Source of the DNA: Micromonospora sp. U21
GTDB lineage: Bacteria; Actinomycetota; Actinomycetes; Mycobacteriales; Micromonosporaceae
DNA length: 64,000 nt
Assembly (NCBI RefSeq): GCF_018070045.1
Contig: NZ_JAGPYK010000017.1
Coordinates: 93,807-157,806, forward strand
Reading direction: 5' to 3'
Below, one piece after another: positions 59,858 to 64,000 of this stretch (position 1 is its first letter; each line of letters starts with the position of its first letter). A model generated the notes under the pieces. That model made no database searches. It saw only the letters and a list, made by a program, of their open reading frames with translations, and was not told the DNA's origin. Made by a program: the position numbers and the translations under genes.

Positions 59858-59884
59858 CCGGAACTGCTCGGCTGCCCAGGACGG

Positions 59885-60973
59885 CTACTCGCAGCCCAGG
59901 GCGTCCCGGTACCCGGCGGGCGACTTCCCGGCGGCCACCTCGTCGGCGGTCTCCCAGAACACCTCCGGCCAGTCGCCCTCGTCGTTCATCTGGTGCAGCA
60001 CCTTCCACGTGTGGCTGCTGCGCAACGCGTCGGCGGCCCGCTTGAGGGCGGCGTCGTCGCCGGCCCGCTTCGCGCGCAGCCACTCGGCTATCCACCCACA
60101 GCCGACGCGGCTGGTCACCTTGGCACCGAACTGGTAGGCGTCGTTGGTGCCCAGGGCGCCCAGCGCCGCGGCGTCGAAGCCCGGCGGGAGCGGCACGTCC
60201 GCGAGGACCTTGGCCGCCTGCTCGTTCGCCCGCCCGGGCGTGACGATCTCCGCCGGAAGCGCGGCCAGCCAGGTACGGGCGTCGACGCGGACCACGTCGG
60301 CGAGAAGCCGATCGAACTCGCTCCGCGTCCACGTGCCTCCGGTACGCAGTTCGACGAAGGAACCGTCGCGGGGCTTCAGCATGACCGCGAAGTCGCTCGC
60401 GCTGTACCGGAACAGGTCGCCAGGCCAGCCGTCGACCGTCACCTGCTCCGGCTTGCTGACGTGGAGCCGGTCCTTGTGGTAGCCGTCGTACTGGCCGGCC
60501 GGGTACCAGTTCATTTCCAGCTGGAGCCCGCTGTTGCTGAACGCGATGGTGCCTTCCTTTTCGGCGAACCCGTAGACGGTGGTCGCCTTCCAGCCAGGCT
60601 GGTCGATCAACAGCCGCGGACTCTCCTCGGCCGCCTTGAGCACCATCGCCGAGTAGGCCGCCGTTGCCGTCGCTCCCGAGGTGGGGCTGGTTTCCGGGGA
60701 AGCCTCGCCGCGTCCCGGCGGGTCCGACTTCACGATTGAGACGCCGAAGACAACGGCGAGAACGGCGGCCGCGACGCTGGCGCTGGCGAGACCGCTCAGC
60801 ACGGTGCGGCGCCTGCGGGAGCGTGTGCCCGGTGGTTCGGCGACGGGTTCGAGGGTCGGCGCGGACATGATCTCCTCCAGGAGGTTCTGTGCGGCCCCGT
60901 CGAGGTGCGTGATGACGTCGGGTCGGTACGGGTCGGCGTCTCGAACCATCCGGTCGAGGTGCTCGTCGGTCAT
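59885..60973 (-). CDS. CU044_5270-like membrane protein, probable anti-sigma factor
   Basis: 362 residues. A cytoplasmic N-terminus (about 1-55; DADPYRPDVITHLDGAAQNL) is followed by a single membrane helix (about 58-82; VLSGLASASVAAAVLAVVFG) and a large extracytoplasmic domain of about 260 residues (YGFAEKEGTIAFSNSGLQL, later WIAEWLRAKRAGDDAALKRA). This is the layout of CU044_5270 proteins, which in actinomycetes follow an ECF sigma gene with overlap, as here (ATGA). There is no zinc motif. The inhibitory role is inference from gene order. Confidence 0.82.
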   Translation of the reverse strand: MTDEHLDRMVRDADPYRPDVITHLDGAAQNLLEEIMSAPTLEPVAEPPGTRSRRRRTVLSGLASASVAAAVLAVVFGVSIVKSDPPGRGEASPETSPTSGATATAAYSAMVLKAAEESPRLLIDQPGWKATTVYGFAEKEGTIAFSNSGLQLEMNWYPAGQYDGYHKDRLHVSKPEQVTVDGWPGDLFRYSASDFAVMLKPRDGSFVELRTGGTWTRSEFDRLLADVVRVDARTWLAALPAEIVTPGRANEQAAKVLADVPLPPGFDAAALGALGTNDAYQFGAKVTSRVGCGWIAEWLRAKRAGDDAALKRAADALRSSHTWKVLHQMNDEGDWPEVFWETADEVAAGKSPAGYRDALGCE

Positions 60974-61536
60974 CTGCCCTCCTCTGGGGCCCGTGCGGCC
61001 ATGACGTCGAGTACATGTCCGGGTGGCCCGAGATCGTCACCGACGAGATCACGAAACCGGGCCCGGGCCCGCGACAGGCGGGTACGGACCGCGGCCGGGC
61101 TGACGTGCAGGACTGCGGCGACCTCACGCGGCTCCAGGCCCTCCCAGAAGGTCAGCATCAACACCTCGCGGTCCGACTCGCCGAGCCGGGCGAGCGCGGC
61201 CCGGACCGTGAGCCGTTCGGGCACCTCGCTGCCCGGATCGGCGGCGACCCCGGCCCGGAGGCGTTGCCTCAACCGTTCGCCCAGCCGTCCCCGGCGCATG
61301 CCGCCACGGTGGTGGTTGGCCAGCACCCGCCGGGCCACGCCGTGCAGCCAGAGCCGCACCTCGGCCTCGGGTGGCATCTCCCGGCTGCGCCGCCAGGCGA
61401 CGAGGAAGGTCTCGGCGACCACGTCGGCCGCGTCTTCGGGTTGCTCGACGCGCCGCAGTGCGTACGCCAGCAGCGGCTCGAAGTTCGCCGCGTAGAGGCG
61501 TCGGAAGAGGTCCTCGTGCTCGGTCCCGGAGCTCAC
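60970..61536 (-). CDS. ECF RNA polymerase sigma factor
   Basis: 188 residues. Region 2: LFRRLYAANFEPLLAYALRR and DAADVVAETFLVAWRR (with the conserved DVVAETF), RLWLHGVARRVLANHHR; region 4: ALARLGESDREVLMLTFWEG, LEPREVAAVLHVSPAAVRTR. This form (AETFLVAWRR, LWLHGVARRVLANHHRG) is that of ECF factors paired with CU044_5270-type membrane proteins. The stop overlaps the ATG of that partner. No target promoter could be named. Confidence 0.92.
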   Translation of the reverse strand: MSSGTEHEDLFRRLYAANFEPLLAYALRRVEQPEDAADVVAETFLVAWRRSREMPPEAEVRLWLHGVARRVLANHHRGGMRRGRLGERLRQRLRAGVAADPGSEVPERLTVRAALARLGESDREVLMLTFWEGLEPREVAAVLHVSPAAVRTRLSRARARFRDLVGDDLGPPGHVLDVMAARAPEEGR

Positions 61537-61623
61537 GTCTACTTCATGTCCGGTCGAGCGCCGGTCGTGACGGGCCCGATCCGGAAATCGCGACGAGCGT
61601 CGAACCGGCGTCGACCACCAGCG

Positions 61624-62661
61624 TCAGGCGCGGTCGTCACCGGGGGTGCGCTTGGCGCGGCTGGGCTGGACCCGCTTGGGCTCGCCGGGCATCTTCGGGT
61701 GGTCCGGCGGGTACGGCAGGTCACCCTGGCCGGCGGCGGCGTCCCGCTCGGCCCACTCCAGCAGCGGGGTGATGTCCCACGGGGCGTCGTCGATGCCGGC
61801 GTGCGGGTCGCCCCGTTCCGTCAGCCGGGTCGGGACGGTGCGCAGGTCGAAGTCGTCCGGGTCGACGTCGGGCAGCTCGTCCCAGGTGACCGGGGTGGAG
61901 ACGGTGGCCCGCGCGTTGGCCCGCAGCGAGTACGCGCAGGCGATCGTCCGGTCCCGGGCCATCTGGTTGTAGTCGACGAAGACCCGGCTGCCCCGCTCCT
62001 CCTTCCACCAGGCGGTCGTGACCAGCTCGGGGCAGCGGCGCTCCACCTCCCGGGCGAGCGCGATGGTGGCCCGGCGCACCTCGGTGAACGTCCAGCGTGG
62101 GGCGATGCGCAGGTAGACGTGCACGCCCCGGCCGCCGGAGGTCTTCGGCCAGCCGGTGGCGCCCAGCTCGTCGAGCACCGCGCGAACCTCCCCGGCGGCC
62201 CGCGCCGCGTCGGCGAAGTCGGTGCCGGGCTGAGGATCCAGGTCGATGCGCAGCTCGTCGGGGCGGTCCACGTCGGCGGCGCGCACCGGCCACGGGTGGA
62301 ACACGATCGTGCCCATCTGTGCCGCCCAGGCCACGTGGGCGAGGTCGGCCGGGCAGAGCTCCGCCGCGCTCCGGCCGCTCGGGAAGGTGATCTCCGCGGT
62401 CGTCACCCAGGGCGGGACGCCCCGGGTCGGCACCCGCTTCTGGAAGAACATCTCGCCTTCGACGCCCTCGGGGAAGCGTTGCAGCGTGGTGGGCCGGTCC
62501 CGCAGGGCGCGCATGATCCCGTCGCCGACCGCGAGGTAGTAGTGGAAGACGTCCGCCTTGGTGAAGCCCCGCTGCGGGAAGATCACCCGATCGGGACTGC
62601 TCAACCGTACGGTGTGCCCGGCCACCTCGACTTCGGCGACCGCTGCCTTGGTGCCACCCAT
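61624..62661 (-). CDS. LigD-type DNA polymerase (primase-polymerase domain)
   Basis: 345 residues: a stand-alone LigD polymerase domain. Features are VRLSSPDRVIFPQRGFTKADV at the start (split), FFQKRVP, the catalytic acidic pair in LRIDLDPQPGTDF (Asp-x-Asp), KTSGGRGVHVYLRI and VFVDYNQMARDRTIACAYSL. In NHEJ it fills in gaps, preferring ribonucleotides. It is not fused to nuclease or ligase domains; the LigC-like ligase at 46767 could be a partner, and Ku would have to be elsewhere. The C-terminal 30 residues are basic and unstructured. Confidence 0.94.
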   Translation of the reverse strand: MGGTKAAVAEVEVAGHTVRLSSPDRVIFPQRGFTKADVFHYYLAVGDGIMRALRDRPTTLQRFPEGVEGEMFFQKRVPTRGVPPWVTTAEITFPSGRSAAELCPADLAHVAWAAQMGTIVFHPWPVRAADVDRPDELRIDLDPQPGTDFADAARAAGEVRAVLDELGATGWPKTSGGRGVHVYLRIAPRWTFTEVRRATIALAREVERRCPELVTTAWWKEERGSRVFVDYNQMARDRTIACAYSLRANARATVSTPVTWDELPDVDPDDFDLRTVPTRLTERGDPHAGIDDAPWDITPLLEWAERDAAAGQGDLPYPPDHPKMPGEPKRVQPSRAKRTPGDDRA

Positions 62662-62708
62662 CCCGCGACCTTATGCCACGCCCCCGACGTTCGACGTACC
62701 GTTGGGGC

Positions 62709-63113
62709 GTGAGTCTTGACGACAACGAACTGCCCCGCACCGACGACGAGTGGCGGGTCCGGCTGACCCCCGAGGAGTTCCACGTACTCCGGGAGGCCGG
62801 CACCGAACGCCCGTGGACCGGCGAGTACGTGGACACCAAGACGTCCGGTGTCTACCACTGTCGCGCCTGCGGGCTGGAGCTCTTCTCCAGCGACACGAAG
62901 TTCGACTCGCACTGCGGGTGGCCGAGCTTCGACGACGCCATCCCGGGCCGGGTCAAGGAGATCGAGGACCGCAGCCTGGGCATGCCCCGTACGGAGATCC
63001 GCTGCGCCCGGTGCGACAGCCACCTCGGGCACGTCTTCCACGGCGAGGGCTTCACCCCGAAGGACACCCGGCACTGCGTCAACTCGGTCTCCATCCGGCT
63101 GGAACCTCGCTGA
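62709..63113 (+). CDS. msrB: Peptide-methionine (R)-S-oxide reductase MsrB
   Basis: 134 residues from GTG 62709; the frame upstream to 62673 lies outside the conserved fold. It has both zinc CxxC pairs (CRAC and CARC), the HCGWPSFDDA segment, HLGHVFHGEG and the catalytic cysteine in RHCVNSVSI. Cytosolic, no signal peptide. Reduces R-methionine sulfoxide in proteins, with thioredoxin. It diverges from the LigD-type polymerase gene with 47 bases between the starts. Confidence 0.96.
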   Translation: MSLDDNELPRTDDEWRVRLTPEEFHVLREAGTERPWTGEYVDTKTSGVYHCRACGLELFSSDTKFDSHCGWPSFDDAIPGRVKEIEDRSLGMPRTEIRCARCDSHLGHVFHGEGFTPKDTRHCVNSVSIRLEPR

Positions 63114-63150
63114 GCTGAGCGGCCACCGCGTGGCGGACGGCGTACCCCGC

Positions 63151-63738
63151 TCACCGCCGCGCGGTCGGCGGCCCGGTCAGCAGCTCGACCTCGGCGGTCC
63201 GGGACCGCTCGATCCGCAGGGCCAGGTCACGGACCTGCTCGCTGCGGCCGACGTCGACCTGGGCCCGGGCCAGGTCCGCCGCCGCCCGCTGGTGGTCGGC
63301 GAGCACCTCGCGCAGCACCTCGTCGACGTCGGCGTCCGACGCGGCCCGTAGCCGGTCGAGCGCGGCGTCGTCCCCGTGCCCGGCGTGGTGGTGCCCGCCC
63401 GCGCTGGCACCCGGCCCTGCCGTGGGCAACCAGCCGCGCATGGCGGCCAGCTCATCCGCCTCGGTCGCCTCGATGGCGGCGGCCAGGGTGCGCAGCGAGC
63501 CGTCGCGCGCCCGGTCCCGGGCAAGCCGGACGATCTCCAGGGTGCGTTCGCTGTGCCCCACCATCGTGCTCAGGAAGACCACGTCGATGCCGCTCAGCGC
63601 GTCCCCCGCCGCCGCCGACCCGACCGGGGACGCGGGAGCGGGTTCGGGCACGGCCGACGGGGTCGACGCGGGCGGTCCGGCGCAGGCGGCGAGCAGCAGC
63701 ACGGCGAGCAGGGGCGCCAGCAGGGTTCGACGGGGCAT
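63151..63738 (-). CDS. DUF305 family lipoprotein
   Basis: 195 residues; ATG at 63738 with GGAG upstream. Lipobox LLAAC in a short signal peptide, a Pro/Ala linker (about 20-45), and a DUF305 (ferritin-like, four-helix) domain, with IDVVFLSTMVGHSERTLEIV opening it and IEATEADELAAMRGWLP following. His-rich loop GGHHHAGHGDD (about 115-125) is typical and could bind copper or other metals. Many DUF305 proteins lie in metal-resistance regions; nothing else here points to that. Confidence 0.87.
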   Translation of the reverse strand: MPRRTLLAPLLAVLLLAACAGPPASTPSAVPEPAPASPVGSAAAGDALSGIDVVFLSTMVGHSERTLEIVRLARDRARDGSLRTLAAAIEATEADELAAMRGWLPTAGPGASAGGHHHAGHGDDAALDRLRAASDADVDEVLREVLADHQRAAADLARAQVDVGRSEQVRDLALRIERSRTAEVELLTGPPTARR

Positions 63739-63801
63739 GCCGGGTGCTCCGATCACGCGAAGACGGCGACACGGGTGCGACCAGGGGCCGCACCCGTGCG
63801 G

Positions 63802-64000
63802 TCAGACCTGACTCCAGAGCGCCGGCACGTTCGGCGGCTCCCACCCGGGGATCGCGGTGTGTGCCTGCCGGCAGCGGTACGTCGACCCGCCGTAGGTGAC
63901 CTGGTCGCCGACCTGGTACGCCCGGCCGGCCGCCCAGGTGCCGCCCGGCGCGGGCGGAGTGGTCGGCGTGGCCGTCGGGGTGGGGCGTGGCGTGGGGGTG
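63802..64000 (-). CDS. Secreted protein with C-terminal CBM5/12 (chitin-binding), partial
   Basis: The minus-strand frame is open to the window's edge; 66 C-terminal codons are visible, ending at the stop at 63802-63804. The outer part is a Thr/Pro linker (TPTPRPTPTATPTTPPAP), then a typical ChtBD3/CBM5-12 module: WAAGRAYQVGDQVTYGGSTY and CRQAHTAIPGWEPP with its aromatic residues, ending ALWSQV. Such modules end chitinases, cellulases and lytic polysaccharide monooxygenases. The catalytic part lies outside the window. Confidence 0.85.
   Translation of the reverse strand, partial: TPTPRPTPTATPTTPPAPGGTWAAGRAYQVGDQVTYGGSTYRCRQAHTAIPGWEPPNVPALWSQV

Overview
The window is a chromosomal segment of a high-GC Gram-positive bacterium, most likely an actinomycete of the Micromonosporaceae (Micromonospora-like). 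The reasons are the very high G+C in third codon positions, frequent GTG and some TTG starts, tightly overlapping ATGA/GTGA/TGATG operons, a Streptomyces/Thermobifida-style cellobiose (ceb) system with CebR-type operators, an LPxTG surface protein, a spread of ECF sigma/anti-sigma pairs, and several short palindromic repeats lying between genes. No rRNA, tRNA, CRISPR array or prophage was found.

Layout. 1-3.6 kb: end of a GNAT acetyltransferase, a YbfB/YjiJ-type MFS exporter, a GlxA-type AraC regulator and a DUF488 protein, then a gene fragment between two related hairpins. 3.6-6.5 kb: a large secreted GH9 cellulase (GH9-CBM3c-FN3-FN3-CBM2) with a CebR-type operator upstream. 6.9-14.5 kb: LPxTG protein, aldehyde dehydrogenase, VOC protein flanked by two copies of one palindromic repeat, two ACT-domain proteins, and a kinase-like/acyl-CoA dehydrogenase pair. 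14.6-20.6 kb: complete ceb locus (cebR, bglC, cebG, cebF, cebE), led by a promoter bracketed by two CebR boxes. With the GH9 enzyme this makes a coherent cellulose-to-glucose pathway: secreted hydrolysis, uptake of cello-oligosaccharides, intracellular beta-glucosidase, one LacI-type repressor. No transport ATPase is present, as expected where MsiK is shared.

20.7-30.4 kb: a pRiA4b ORF-3 protein; a 39-residue cysteine-rich microprotein coupled to a RibD-like reductase; then a DNA-end-processing cluster in the order HerA-like ATPase, SbcD (Mre11), TnpB, SbcC (Rad50), NurA-like protein. The HerA/Mre11/Rad50/NurA set is the one known from thermophilic archaea; here a TnpB gene sits exactly between sbcD and sbcC. 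30.4-33.7 kb: aminopropyltransferase-like protein, ECF sigma/anti-sigma pair, secreted lipoprotein.

33.9-43.9 kb: a surface-glycan locus with a polytopic membrane protein, three Stealth-family phosphotransferases (one fused to a GT4 glycosyltransferase) and a beta-rich protein of unknown role, ended by a strong two-sided hairpin. 44-50.5 kb: DNA repair (AlkA-like glycosylase, ATP-dependent ligase), small conserved proteins, a lipoprotein hydrolase, a two-TM potassium channel and a GNAT. 50.6-50.9 kb: a MITE-like inverted-repeat element. 51-58.7 kb: a four-gene ABC exporter operon (two large FtsX-type permeases, two ATPases, one with an AbrB-like tail). 58.9-64 kb: a three-gene Xre/DUF2975 operon with a palindromic operator, a second ECF sigma/anti-sigma pair, a LigD-type polymerase, MsrB, a DUF305 lipoprotein and the end of a carbohydrate-binding secreted protein.
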